Shown here: positions 1 through 6,944 of the stretch, piece by piece
Position numbering within the stretch: the stretch's first letter is position 1
How the letters are laid out: each line of letters begins with the position of its first letter
Source of the DNA: Rhodobacteraceae bacterium UBA6236
GTDB taxonomy: Bacteria > Pseudomonadota > Alphaproteobacteria > Rhodobacterales > Rhodobacteraceae
Length of the DNA stretch: 13,030 nt
NCBI GenBank assembly: GCA_002440945.1
Contig: DJWG01000115.1
Location: 1,014 to 14,043, forward strand
Direction: 5' to 3'
The notes under the pieces: model-generated
What the model saw: only the letters and a program-made list of their open reading frames with translations
Databases searched by the model: none
What the model was told of the DNA's origin: nothing
Position numbers and translations under genes: made by a program

Positions 1-36
1 CGGGCCTTTTCCGGTCAGTTCGCAGACGCGCGACAT
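1..36 (-). CDS. rpmB: 50S ribosomal protein L28, N-terminal fragment cut by the window edge
   Basis: Reading leftward from the ATG at 36-34, the only 12 codons inside the window give MSRVCELTGKGP. This is the characteristic beginning of bacterial ribosomal protein L28 (bL28), a small structural protein of the large ribosomal subunit; the CELTGK segment is strongly conserved in alphaproteobacteria. The start is supported by a GAAGGA ribosome binding site (45-50), about 8 bases upstream of the ATG. The rest of the gene lies beyond the left edge, so length and integrity cannot be judged. It follows meaB on the same strand, 137 bp downstream, with a candidate promoter of its own in the gap. The identification rests on 12 residues only, but they match the family with no mismatch I can recall. 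Confidence 0.85.
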   Translation of the reverse strand, partial: MSRVCELTGKGP

Positions 37-130
37 GGTGTAGATCCTTCAGTTTCCGGCAACCGGGAAGGCCCCGGACCCATAAGATAACGGGCACCGC
101 TTGAGGCAGCGCCCAGAATGACAGGTCGTT

Positions 131-159
131 CGGATAGAGCCTTCGGCGGCCTTCGTCAA
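131..159 (-). promoter_or_regulatory. candidate sigma-70-type promoter of rpmB
   Basis: On the minus strand a TTGACG -35 hexamer (159-154) is followed after exactly 17 bases by TATCCG (136-131). The -35 box is close to the TTGAC core favoured in alphaproteobacteria and the spacer is ideal; the -10 box is weak. It would start transcription about 90 bases before the rpmB ATG. No terminator hairpin with a U-run is visible between meaB and rpmB, so read-through from meaB is also possible. A GATTC site (162-166, GANTC class) lies just upstream of the -35 box. Sequence match only. Confidence 0.4.
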
Positions 160-173
160 GCGATTCATCCGCA

Positions 174-1151
174 TTATGCCTTGAGGATCGCCAGCATCCG
201 CTGCGCCGCCGTCGCCGGCGACAGTTCCCCCTTCGCAACCGCACCGCCCAGGTCGTCCATCTGGCGGCGGGCCTCGGCTTCCTCGGTCAGCCGCGACAGA
301 AGGCCAAGGCGCACCTCGTCCTCGAACCAGTGCCGGACCTGGTCGGCGCGGATGCGCGCAAAGTGGCCCTGTTCGCGCCGCCAATCGGCCAGCGTCTTCA
401 TTTCGGCCCAGGCCCGGTCAAGCCCTGCCTCCTCGACCGCCGACACCGGCAGCGCCTTGGGGAAATCGGCCGGGTCTTGCGGGCGTTTGCGCAAAAGCCG
501 CAGCGCGCCGGAATAATCCGCCACCGTGCGCATCGCCGTCGATTTCAGATCGCCATCGGCCTTGTTGACCAGGATCAGGTCGGCCATCTCCATGATGCCG
601 CGCTTGACGCCCTGCAACTCGTCCCCGCCCGCAGGCGCCAGCAGCAGGATGAACAGATCCGACATCTCGGCCACCAGCGTTTCCGACTGGCCGACACCCA
701 CCGTCTCGATCAGCACCACATCGAATCCCGCCGCTTCGCAAAGCGTCACCACCTCGCGGGTGCGCCGCGCCACGCCGCCCAGATGCGCCTGGCTGGGCGA
801 GGGTCGGATGAAAGCGCGCGGCTCGCGGCTCAACCGCTCCATCCGGGTCTTGTCGCCCAGGATCGAGCCCCCCGACCGCGCCGAGGACGGGTCCACCGCC
901 AGCACCGCCACCCGCAGCCCCTGCCCTGTCAGCAACATGCCGAAGCTTTCGATGAAGGTGGATTTTCCCACCCCAGGCGTACCCGACAAACCGATCCTCA
1001 GCGCCTGCCGGCCAAGCGGCGCCAGCCGCGCCAGAAGATCGGCGGCCATTTCGCGGTGATCCGCCCGCCCGCTTTCGACCAGCGTGATCGCCCGCGCAAG
1101 TGCCCGGCGATCGCCTGCCGCCACCCGTTGGGCCAGTTCGGTCACATCCAT
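174..1151 (-). CDS. meaB: methylmalonyl-CoA mutase-associated GTPase MeaB (ArgK family)
   Basis: A 325-residue cytosolic P-loop GTPase of the SIMIBI class. Family members bind adenosylcobalamin-dependent methylmalonyl-CoA mutase, gate cofactor loading and protect the mutase from inactivation; older databases call them ArgK or LAO/AO transport ATPases. Visible motifs: Walker A GTPGVGKST at 57-65, DPSS at 87-90, GGSILGDKTRM at 94-104, the switch-like ETVGVGQSE at 149-157 and the guanine-specificity NKAD at 196-199. Length is normal for the family. The ATG at 1151 has GGAGGA (1162-1167) 10 bases upstream, which fixes the start. No mutase gene lies in the window, so MeaB must act on a partner encoded elsewhere, most likely in propionate or ethylmalonyl-CoA metabolism. 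It is divergent from hrpB and precedes rpmB on the same strand. Family assignment is firm; the client enzyme is inferred. Confidence 0.94.
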   Translation of the reverse strand: MDVTELAQRVAAGDRRALARAITLVESGRADHREMAADLLARLAPLGRQALRIGLSGTPGVGKSTFIESFGMLLTGQGLRVAVLAVDPSSARSGGSILGDKTRMERLSREPRAFIRPSPSQAHLGGVARRTREVVTLCEAAGFDVVLIETVGVGQSETLVAEMSDLFILLLAPAGGDELQGVKRGIMEMADLILVNKADGDLKSTAMRTVADYSGALRLLRKRPQDPADFPKALPVSAVEEAGLDRAWAEMKTLADWRREQGHFARIRADQVRHWFEDEVRLGLLSRLTEEAEARRQMDDLGGAVAKGELSPATAAQRMLAILKA

Positions 1152-1238
1152 GGGGTCCAGATCCTCCTCCGTTTTCCATCCGACCCATATTCACCAGACC
1201 CCATCCGCACAATCCAGCCCAGACCTGTCCGGCCGTCA

Positions 1239-1260
1239 TTTCTTCTTTGTCCAAATACTC
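1239..1260 (-). repeat. single copy of an AT-rich 22-nt intergenic repeat
   Basis: The 22 bases here are identical to 11584-11605, and 21 of them match the inverted copy at 11556-11576. The core on the minus strand reads GAGTATTTGGACAAAGAAGA. It is about 30% GC inside otherwise GC-rich DNA. On the minus strand it is immediately preceded by CGCCTCCGGCGG (1272-1261), which can fold into a tiny CGCC/GGCG stem with a TCC loop. It lies in the 179-bp gap between the divergent meaB and hrpB genes. From memory, similar GAGTATTT-type motifs recur in Rhodobacterales intergenic regions, but I cannot verify that here. The rest of this gap shows no strong promoter. Confidence 0.8.
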
Positions 1261-1330
1261 CCGCCGGAGGCGTCCGACATCGCCACCCGTCAGGCTGGTC
1301 AGGGCCCTCGCACCCCGCTACACCCGCCCC

Positions 1331-3775
1331 ATGTCACACCCGCCGCTGCCGATCACCGAAGCCCTGCCCCCCTTGCGCACCGCGCTGGCCAGAACCGGCG
1401 TCGCGGTGCTGCAGGCCCCGCCCGGCGCGGGCAAGACCACCGGCGTGCCGCTCGCGCTGCTTCCCGACATCTCCGGCCGCATCGTGATGCTGGAACCGCG
1501 CCGCCTTGCCGCCCGCGCCGCCGCCGAACGGATGGCAGAGACGCTTGGCGAACCCGTGGGTCGCACCGTCGGCTACCGCATCCGGGGCGAAGCGAAATCC
1601 GGGCGCGACACCCGGATCGAGGTCGTGACCGAAGGCATTCTCACCCGGATGATCCAGTCCGACCCCGCGCTGGATGGGATTGGCTGCGTGATCTTCGACG
1701 AATTCCATGAACGCTCGCTGAACGCCGACCTCGGCCTTGCCCTGACGTGGGAAGCGCGGGACGCCCTGCGGCCCGACCTGAAAATTCTGGTCATGTCGGC
1801 GACATTGGATGCCGAACCCGTCGCGCGGCTTCTGTCCGCCCCCATCATCACCTCGGAAGGCCGCGCCTTCCCGGTCGAAACCCGCTGGCTGCCGCGCCCG
1901 CTGGCTTCTGGGATCCGAATCGAACCCGCGACCGCAGCGCTGATCCGACAGGCGCTTGAGGAAACCGCAGGCGGCGTCCTGGTATTCCTGCCCGGCGAGG
2001 CCGAGATCCGCCGCGTGGCCGCCGCGCTCTCGGACCTGCCGCAATCGACACAGGTCCGCCCCCTTTACGGCACGATGGAGTTTTCAGCCCAGCGCGCCGC
2101 CATCGCCCCGGCCCCGCAGGGCATCCGCAAGATCGTGCTGGCCACCGCCATCGCCGAAACCTCGCTCACCATCGAGGATATCCGCGTGGTGATCGACGCA
2201 GGAAAAGCGCGGCGGGCGCGGGTCGATCCGTCCTCGGGGATGTCGCGGCTGGTCACCGAACGGGTTTCCCGAGCCGAGGCCGACCAGCGCCGGGGCCGCG
2301 CGGGCCGTGTCGCACCCGGAGTCTGTTATCGGCTTTGGTCGAAGGGCGAAGAAGGCGCCCTACCCGCGTTCCCCCCGGCAGAAATCGAGGTGGCCGATCT
2401 GGCCGGGCTGGCCCTTGAACTTGCCCTTTGGGGGACCGGGGCGGAAAGCCTCGCCTTCCTCACGCCCCCGCCCGCCCCTGCGCTGGCCGAGGCACGGGCG
2501 CTGCTGGCGGGGCTCGGGGCGCTGGACGCCCGAGGGCGGATCACCGGCCACGGGCGGCAGATGGCGGCGCTGCCACTCCACCCCCGGCTGGCGCATATGC
2601 TTCTACGGGCCGGCAAGGCGGCGGCACCCTTGGCGGCGCTTCTGTCCGACCGCGATGTGTTGTCCGGCGCGCCCGCTGATCTGGCTTTGCGGCTGTCGGC
2701 GCTCCGCGATCCGCGCCGCTTCGCGGACGACCATCCCTGGCCGATCCATCGCGGCACGCTGGAACGGGTGCGCGAAGACTCGCGGCGGCTGACCCGCCTT
2801 GCGCCTGACACGTCGGCGGATATCCCGGCGGGCGGCATGGCCTCGTTGGCCTACCCGGACCGGATCGGCCTGCGCCGCAAGGGGGACGAGCCGCGCTTTG
2901 TCCTGTCGGGCGGCAAGGGCGCCGTCGCGTCCCCTGCCGATCCTTTGGGCGCGTCGCGGCTGATCGTCGCCACCGATCTGGACGGCGACCCGCGCGAGGC
3001 GAAGATCCGTCAGGGCATCGCGCTGCATGAATCCGATCTGCGCGCCCTGCATGGCGACCGGATCGGCTGGGTGGATGTGGTCGAATGGTCACGCCGCGAA
3101 GGGCGCGTGGTGGCGCGGCGGCAGGAACGGCTGGGCGCGCTGGTGCTGGCGGACCGGCTCTGGCCCGAGGCCCCGCCCGAGGCGCTGGCCAAGGCCGCGC
3201 TGGAAGGGCTGCGCCAGATCGGGCTCAACTGGTCAGAACCTGCCCGACGACTGCGGGCGCGGGTCGCGCTTTTGCGCCACGAAGGCGCCGACATGCCCGA
3301 TGTTTCGGATGCCGCGCTGCTGGCCGATGCTGACTGGATCCTGCCCTGGCTTTCGGCCTGCAAGACCGAGTCCGATCTGCGCGGATTGAACCTGACCGAG
3401 GCGCTGAAGGCCCGCCTGGGCTGGGACCGGCTGCAAGAGCTTGACCGCCTGGCCCCTGCCGCCTTTGTCACGCCCCTGGGCCGGGCCGTGCCGATCGACT
3501 ATGACGGCGACCACCCGTCGGTCGCGCTGCGCCTGCAAGAAGTGTTCGGCGTGACCGCCCACCCAACCGTGGGACCAAAGCGCCTGCCGCTGCGGATGAC
3601 GCTGCTGTCGCCGGCCCAGCGCCCGGTGCAGGTGACGATGGACCTGCCGGGGTTCTGGCGGACGTCCTACGCCGATGTGCGCAAGGACATGCGCGGTCAA
3701 TATCCCAAACACCCCTGGCCCGAGGATCCGACCGAGGCCGAACCGACGCTGCGCGCGAAACCGCGCGGCACCTGA
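1331..3775 (+). CDS. hrpB: ATP-dependent RNA helicase HrpB (DEAH-box)
   Basis: An 814-residue DEAH/DExH helicase of superfamily 2, the usual HrpB length. From the chosen start: Walker A APPGAGKTT at 29-37, motif II DEFH at 123-126, motif III SAT at 156-158 and motif VI QRRGRAGR at 319-326. A helical domain and the HrpB-specific C-terminal region follow, ending with the conserved YPKHPWPEDP near residue 795. The frame is open upstream to 1100, inside meaB on the other strand. The ATG at 1331 is preferred because the protein then begins as other HrpB proteins do, about 28 residues before Walker A, and the extra stretch looks like an antisense shadow. No good Shine-Dalgarno precedes it. HrpB is widespread in proteobacteria; its RNA substrates are poorly defined, and close relative HrpA acts in ribosome rescue. 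Monocistronic here, convergent with the DUF1993 gene. Confidence 0.93.
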   Translation: MSHPPLPITEALPPLRTALARTGVAVLQAPPGAGKTTGVPLALLPDISGRIVMLEPRRLAARAAAERMAETLGEPVGRTVGYRIRGEAKSGRDTRIEVVTEGILTRMIQSDPALDGIGCVIFDEFHERSLNADLGLALTWEARDALRPDLKILVMSATLDAEPVARLLSAPIITSEGRAFPVETRWLPRPLASGIRIEPATAALIRQALEETAGGVLVFLPGEAEIRRVAAALSDLPQSTQVRPLYGTMEFSAQRAAIAPAPQGIRKIVLATAIAETSLTIEDIRVVIDAGKARRARVDPSSGMSRLVTERVSRAEADQRRGRAGRVAPGVCYRLWSKGEEGALPAFPPAEIEVADLAGLALELALWGTGAESLAFLTPPPAPALAEARALLAGLGALDARGRITGHGRQMAALPLHPRLAHMLLRAGKAAAPLAALLSDRDVLSGAPADLALRLSALRDPRRFADDHPWPIHRGTLERVREDSRRLTRLAPDTSADIPAGGMASLAYPDRIGLRRKGDEPRFVLSGGKGAVASPADPLGASRLIVATDLDGDPREAKIRQGIALHESDLRALHGDRIGWVDVVEWSRREGRVVARRQERLGALVLADRLWPEAPPEALAKAALEGLRQIGLNWSEPARRLRARVALLRHEGADMPDVSDAALLADADWILPWLSACKTESDLRGLNLTEALKARLGWDRLQELDRLAPAAFVTPLGRAVPIDYDGDHPSVALRLQEVFGVTAHPTVGPKRLPLRMTLLSPAQRPVQVTMDLPGFWRTSYADVRKDMRGQYPKHPWPEDPTEAEPTLRAKPRGT

Positions 3776-3786
3776 ACGCCGCGCGG
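3761..3786 (-). terminator. GC-rich hairpin across the hrpB stop, likely terminator of the arg operon
   Basis: CCGCGCGGC (3761-3769) and GCCGCGCGG (3778-3786) form a perfect 9-bp stem with an 8-base loop that contains the hrpB TGA stop. Read on the minus strand the hairpin is followed by TTTC, a short U-tract suited to ending argD-argF-DUF1993 transcripts. On the plus strand no U-run follows. Each arm is itself self-complementary, so alternative folds exist. The call is moderate because the U-tract is short. Confidence 0.45.
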
Positions 3787-3802
3787 GATATGTTCACGGC
3801 GA

Positions 3803-4300
3803 TCAGCCGCCCAGGAAGTCCATCTTTCCCACCTTGAACCCGTTGTGGCGCAGGATGGCGTAGGCGGTGGTCAGGTGGAACCAGAAGTTCGGCAGCGCGA
3901 AATTGCGCAGGTAGTCCAGCCCGTTGAAGCTCAGGGCATAGGGGCCCGCCTTGAAGGCGATGGTCCGGGTTTCAGCACCCGCGAAGGCCGCCGGATCGAC
4001 GGTTTGAAGGAAGGCCAGCGCCGATGCGATGCGGGCGCGCAGCTCTGCGAAGCTGGCTTCCGTGTCCGGCGCGGCGGGGGTCTCGGCCCCGGCCAGGCGG
4101 CCCGCGCCATAGCGGGCGTGGTCGGTCGCCATCTGGATCTGGCGAGTGAAGGTGAACATGTCGGGCGTCAGCCGGTCGGCCAGGATCACCGAGGGGTCGA
4201 TCTTGCGCTCGGCGCATTCGGCCTCGACCTTGGCGAGGATCTCGGACATGGCGCGCAGCCCCTTGGCAAATGCGGGCACGCTGAATTCGTAGAGGGTCAT
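3803..4300 (-). CDS. DUF1993 family protein (DinB/YfiT-like fold predicted)
   Basis: A 165-residue soluble protein matching the DUF1993 family by its overall pattern: an N-terminal helix with YEFSVPAFAKGL, a central RLTPDMFTFTRQIQ segment (43-56), and a C-terminal LDYLRNFALPNFWFHLTTAYAILR region (128-151) rich in aromatics and ending in a conserved HNG. The family is generally placed near DinB-like four-helix bundles; its biochemical role is unknown. There is no signal peptide or membrane segment. The frame is open to 4336, but the ATG at 4300 has GGAG (4309-4312) 8 bases upstream and gives the expected start MTLYEFSVP. The gene lies 20 bp after argF on the same strand and is almost certainly cotranscribed with it. 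Nothing in the sequence links it mechanistically to arginine synthesis. Confidence 0.85.
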   Translation of the reverse strand: MTLYEFSVPAFAKGLRAMSEILAKVEAECAERKIDPSVILADRLTPDMFTFTRQIQMATDHARYGAGRLAGAETPAAPDTEASFAELRARIASALAFLQTVDPAAFAGAETRTIAFKAGPYALSFNGLDYLRNFALPNFWFHLTTAYAILRHNGFKVGKMDFLGG

Positions 4301-4320
4301 TCGATTAGCTCCGTTGGAAA

Positions 4321-5247
4321 TCAAAGCCCCAGGCACCAGCGCACGATGGCTTTCTGGGCGTGGAGACGGTTTTCGGCCTCGTCGAAGACGACCGAGTTCG
4401 GGCCGTCCATCACGCTGCTCGTCACCTCGTCGTCGCGGTGGGCGGGCAGGCAGTGCATGAACAGGGCGTCGGGTTTGGCATGGGCCATCAGCGCATCGTT
4501 GACCTGATAGCCGCGCAGCTGGTTGTGGCGCCGTTCGCGGGCCGACTGCGGATCGTGCATCGACACCCAGGTATCGGTCACGACCAGGTCGGCGCCCTCG
4601 ACGGCCTTGACCGGATCGCGCACGATGCGGATGTCGGCACCTTTCGCACGGGCTTCCTCGATGAATACCCGTTCGGGGTCCAGCGGTTCGGGTCCGGTGA
4701 AGGTCAGGTCAAAGCCGAACTGCCCCGCGGCGTGGATGAAGCTGGCGCAGACGTTGTTGCCGTCGCCCGACCAGACCACCTTCTTGCCCGCGATGGGCCC
4801 GCGATGTTCCTCGTAGGTCATGATGTCGGCCATGATCTGGCAGGGATGGGTGCGGTTCGTCAGGCCGTTGATGACCGGCACCGTGGCGTATTCCGCCATT
4901 TCCAGAAGCGTCGCTTCCTCGAAGGTGCGGATCATGATCAGGTCGACATAGCGCGACAGCACCCGGGCGGTGTCGGCGATCGTCTCGCCGTGGCCCAGCT
5001 GCATGTCGGCGCCCGAAAGCACCATCGTCTGGCCGCCCATCTGTCGGATGCCCACGTCAAAGCTGACGCGGGTGCGGGTCGAGGGCTTTTCGAAGATCAG
5101 CGCCGCCATGCGACCCTTCAGCGGCTGGTCTGCATCCAGACCGCCTTTCGGGCCGCCATTGCGGGCGTCCTTCATGCCGCGGGCCTGGTCGATGATGGCG
5201 CGCAGCTCGGCGGGGTCGGTCTGGTTGATGTCGAGGAAATGCTTCAT
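4321..5247 (-). CDS. argF: ornithine carbamoyltransferase, anabolic
   Basis: A 308-residue cytosolic enzyme joining ornithine and carbamoyl phosphate to form citrulline, the sixth step of arginine synthesis. Signatures are all present: the carbamoyl-phosphate loop STRTR at 56-60, HPCQ at 134-137, the ornithine-loop region DTWVSM at 225-230 and the catalytic HCLPAHR at 265-271. The ornithine loop has SMH instead of the commoner SMG; I believe this is a lineage variant rather than a defect. The ATG at 5247 is preceded only by a weak GAAGAA (5251-5256), but it gives the standard N-terminus MKHFLDI. Length is normal. It lies 155 bp downstream of argD on the same strand, with a hairpin in the gap, and 20 bp before the DUF1993 gene. 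The pairing with argD supports the anabolic role over a catabolic (arginine deiminase) one. Confidence 0.96.
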   Translation of the reverse strand: MKHFLDINQTDPAELRAIIDQARGMKDARNGGPKGGLDADQPLKGRMAALIFEKPSTRTRVSFDVGIRQMGGQTMVLSGADMQLGHGETIADTARVLSRYVDLIMIRTFEEATLLEMAEYATVPVINGLTNRTHPCQIMADIMTYEEHRGPIAGKKVVWSGDGNNVCASFIHAAGQFGFDLTFTGPEPLDPERVFIEEARAKGADIRIVRDPVKAVEGADLVVTDTWVSMHDPQSARERRHNQLRGYQVNDALMAHAKPDALFMHCLPAHRDDEVTSSVMDGPNSVVFDEAENRLHAQKAIVRWCLGL

Positions 5248-5267
5248 GGTTTCTTCGCGTAAAATGC

Positions 5268-5295
5268 GGCCCGGGGATCAAAGCCCCCGAAGGCC
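5268..5295 (-). terminator. candidate attenuator or partial terminator between argD and argF
   Basis: On the minus strand GGCC-TT-CGGGG, an 8-base loop, then CCCCG-GGCC forms a 9-bp GC stem with a 2-base bulge, followed two bases later by ATTTT. It lies 21 bases before the argF ATG, in the 155-bp argD-argF gap. It could cause partial termination, set the argD:argF mRNA ratio or mark an RNA-processing end. The bulge and short U-tract make it weaker than a textbook terminator. No leader peptide with arginine codons was recognised in the gap. Confidence 0.35.
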
Positions 5296-5402
5296 GTGGA
5301 AATCAGGGAACGACAGACCGCACCGGTCGGCGGCCAAGGGGCTCGCCGGTCGTCGCGACATGTGCTGCTCGCGCTCGGACAGGGCAGAGGGGCGGTTCAC
5401 CG

Positions 5403-6575
5403 TCACGCCTCCAGCATCGCCGCCGCGCGGTCAAGCCGCGCCACGGCTTCCGCGATTTCCTCGTCGGTGATGGTCAACGGCGGCAACAGGCGGACGGTAT
5501 TGTCCGACGCCGCGACCGTCAGCAGGTGCTGGGCATAGCCCGCCTTCACCAGATCGACGGGGGCGACGCGGCATTTGAGGCCAAGCATCAGACCGGCGCC
5601 GCGCACCTCTTCGAAGACCGTCGGGTGGGCGGCGATCAGCCCTTCCAGCCGCTGGCGGAACAGGGCGCCCTTGCGGTTCACCTCGGCCAGGAAATCGGGG
5701 TTGGCGATGATCTCGACGACCTTCGCCCCCACCGCGCAGGCCAGCGGGTTGCCGCCGTAGGTCGACCCATGCGTGCCCGCCGTCATGCCCGATGCCGCCT
5801 CTTCGGTGGCCAGCACCGCGCCCAGCGGGAAGCCGCCGCCGATGCCCTTCGCCACCATGACGATATCGGGGGTGACGCCATCAAGCTCATGCGCGAACAG
5901 CTTGCCGGTGCGGCCCATGCCGCATTGCACCTCGTCGAGGATCAGAAGCGCGCCCGTTTCGTCGCAAAGCTTGCGGAGCGCCTTCAGGAAGCCTTCGGGC
6001 GCGGTGCGGATGCCGCCTTCGCCCTGGATCGGTTCGATCATGATGGCGGCGGTCTGCGGGGTGATCGCGGCCTTCACCGCATCGAGATCACCGAAGGGCA
6101 CATGGGTGAAGCCCGGCATCAAGGGGCCGTAGCCCTTGGTCATCTTTTCGCTGCCCGCAGCGGCGATGGCCCCGGTCGAACGGCCGTGGAAGGCGCCTTC
6201 GAAGGTGATGATGCCGATCTTTTCGGGATGACCTTTGTCATACCAGTATTTCCGCGCCATCTTGATCGCCAGTTCGGCGGTTTCCGTGCCGGAATTGGTG
6301 ACGAAGACGGTATCGGCAAAGGTATTGGCCACCAGAAGATCGGCCAGCCGTTCCTGTTCGGGGATCGTGTAGACGTTCGACACATGCCAGAGCTTCGCGG
6401 CCTGTTCGGTCAGCGTGGCGACCAGATCGGGGTTGGCATGACCCAGCGCGTTCACCGCGATGCCCGAGCCAAGGTCAAGATATCGGCTGCCATCCGCCTC
6501 GGTCAGCCAGGCGCCTTCGCCCTTCACAAAGGACAGCGGGGCGCGGTTGTAGGTGGGCAGAACCGAAGGGATCAT
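5403..6575 (-). CDS. argD: acetylornithine aminotransferase (PLP, class III)
   Basis: A 390-residue pyridoxal-phosphate aminotransferase of fold type I. It converts N-acetylglutamate semialdehyde to N-acetylornithine with glutamate as donor; many ArgD proteins also act as succinyldiaminopimelate aminotransferase in lysine synthesis. Motifs: NSGTET at 94-99 (phosphate binding), the [14 protein letters not shown] block at 211-224 with the PLP-pyridine aspartate D214, the Schiff-base lysine K243 in [10 protein letters not shown], and [10 protein letters not shown] at 269-278. The ATG at 6575 has AGGAG (6582-6586) only 6 bases upstream, so the start is secure. First gene of a leftward argD-argF-DUF1993 transcript, divergent from gcrA. 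ArgD is favoured over close relatives such as GabT or succinylornithine aminotransferase because of its length and its linkage to argF. Confidence 0.95.
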   Translation of the reverse strand: MIPSVLPTYNRAPLSFVKGEGAWLTEADGSRYLDLGSGIAVNALGHANPDLVATLTEQAAKLWHVSNVYTIPEQERLADLLVANTFADTVFVTNSGTETAELAIKMARKYWYDKGHPEKIGIITFEGAFHGRSTGAIAAAGSEKMTKGYGPLMPGFTHVPFGDLDAVKAAITPQTAAIMIEPIQGEGGIRTAPEGFLKALRKLCDETGALLILDEVQCGMGRTGKLFAHELDGVTPDIVMVAKGIGGGFPLGAVLATEEAASGMTAGTHGSTYGGNPLACAVGAKVVEIIANPDFLAEVNRKGALFRQRLEGLIAAHPTVFEEVRGAGLMLGLKCRVAPVDLVKAGYAQHLLTVAASDNTVRLLPPLTITDEEIAEAVARLDRAAAMLEA

Positions 6576-6601
6576 GGTCGTCTCCTGGAAAGGAAGGCGC
6601 G

Positions 6602-6630
6602 AGCGTCGGCGAAGGCCGGAAGCTTGTCAA
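6602..6630 (-). promoter_or_regulatory. candidate promoter of the argD operon
   Basis: A perfect consensus TTGACA lies on the minus strand at 6630-6625, 50 bases before the argD start. At a 17-base spacer the -10 position reads GACGCT (6607-6602), which is poor, so only the -35 element is convincing. No ARG-box-like operator was recognised. Confidence 0.35.
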
Positions 6631-6831
6631 TGCGCTGGAGAGGTTCGGAAAAGGGAATGCGGCGGGAAGCCACGGCTGATCTGCCGTCAGGCGCGAAAGG
6701 CGCGGCGGCGTCGGAACGGGGTCTGTCGGCTCCGATTGATCATGGCGGCGGGATAGCGCGGCGCGGGTTCGCCTGTCAAAGAAAAATGCGCGGGATTTGC
6801 AGGAAAGCCGCCGGTTTTGCCCGTCTGCCTC

Positions 6832-6836
6832 GATTC
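6832..6836. promoter_or_regulatory. GANTC (CcrM-type) methylation site upstream of gcrA
   Basis: GATTC, the only GANTC in the argD-gcrA gap, lies 109 bases before the gcrA ATG and 28 bases upstream of the candidate -35 box. In Caulobacter, CcrM methylates GANTC and GcrA preferentially acts at promoters carrying such methylated sites. The site is seen directly; a regulatory role is inference. Confidence 0.35.
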
Positions 6837-6843
6837 GGGGCGC

Positions 6844-6891
6844 TTGAAATCCCCGCCGCCGCCTTGTATCCCAGTGCGTCCCGACTAGAAT
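6844..6891 (+). promoter_or_regulatory. candidate gcrA promoter region
   Basis: Two overlapping choices are visible. TTGTAT (6864-6869), 16 bases, TAGAAT (6886-6891) has a good -10. TTGAAA (6844-6849), 17 bases, TATCCC (6867-6872) has a better -35. The first would start transcription about 45 bases before the gcrA ATG. Assigned by eye from consensus only. Confidence 0.35.
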
Positions 6892-6944
6892 GGGATGAAA
6901 GCCGCGCCGGAGGTGGTTTCCGCGCCGCGATAAGGAACACGATC

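Larger units (their letters stand above)
6576..6944. other. 369-bp intergenic region between divergent argD and gcrA
   Basis: Contains no convincing gene; open frames crossing it are extensions of shadows. It holds the argD ribosome binding site and -35 box at its left end. At its right end are one GATTC site (6832-6836), two overlapping candidate gcrA promoters and the gcrA ribosome binding site AAGGAA (6932-6937). The middle part (about 6640-6830) shows no hairpin, repeat or RNA element that I can recognise. Confidence 0.6.

Noticed and set aside
1100..1330. N-terminal extension of hrpB to 1100
   Set aside because: It overlaps meaB and the intergenic repeat, is Pro/Arg-rich shadow sequence, and HrpB homologues begin near the ATG at 1331.
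4558..4575. ArgF ornithine loop reads SMH rather than SMG
   Set aside because: All catalytic motifs are otherwise intact and I believe the variant is common in related alphaproteobacteria, so it is not evidence of altered function.
4320..5287. Shared 11-mer ATCAAAGCCCC at 4320-4330 and 5277-5287, after and before argF
   Set aside because: Short, one copy includes the argF stop codon and the other is part of the argD-argF hairpin; chance is a sufficient explanation.
5248..5402. Possible leader peptide in the argD-argF gap (27 codons on the minus strand from an ATG near 5362)
   Set aside because: No ribosome binding site and no run of arginine codons or conservation evidence.
5526..6944. Long open frame running upstream in phase with gcrA (would give a 690-residue protein)
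   Set aside because: It is antisense to argD for most of its length and has no recognisable domain; the ATG at 6945 with AAGGAA gives the standard GcrA N-terminus.
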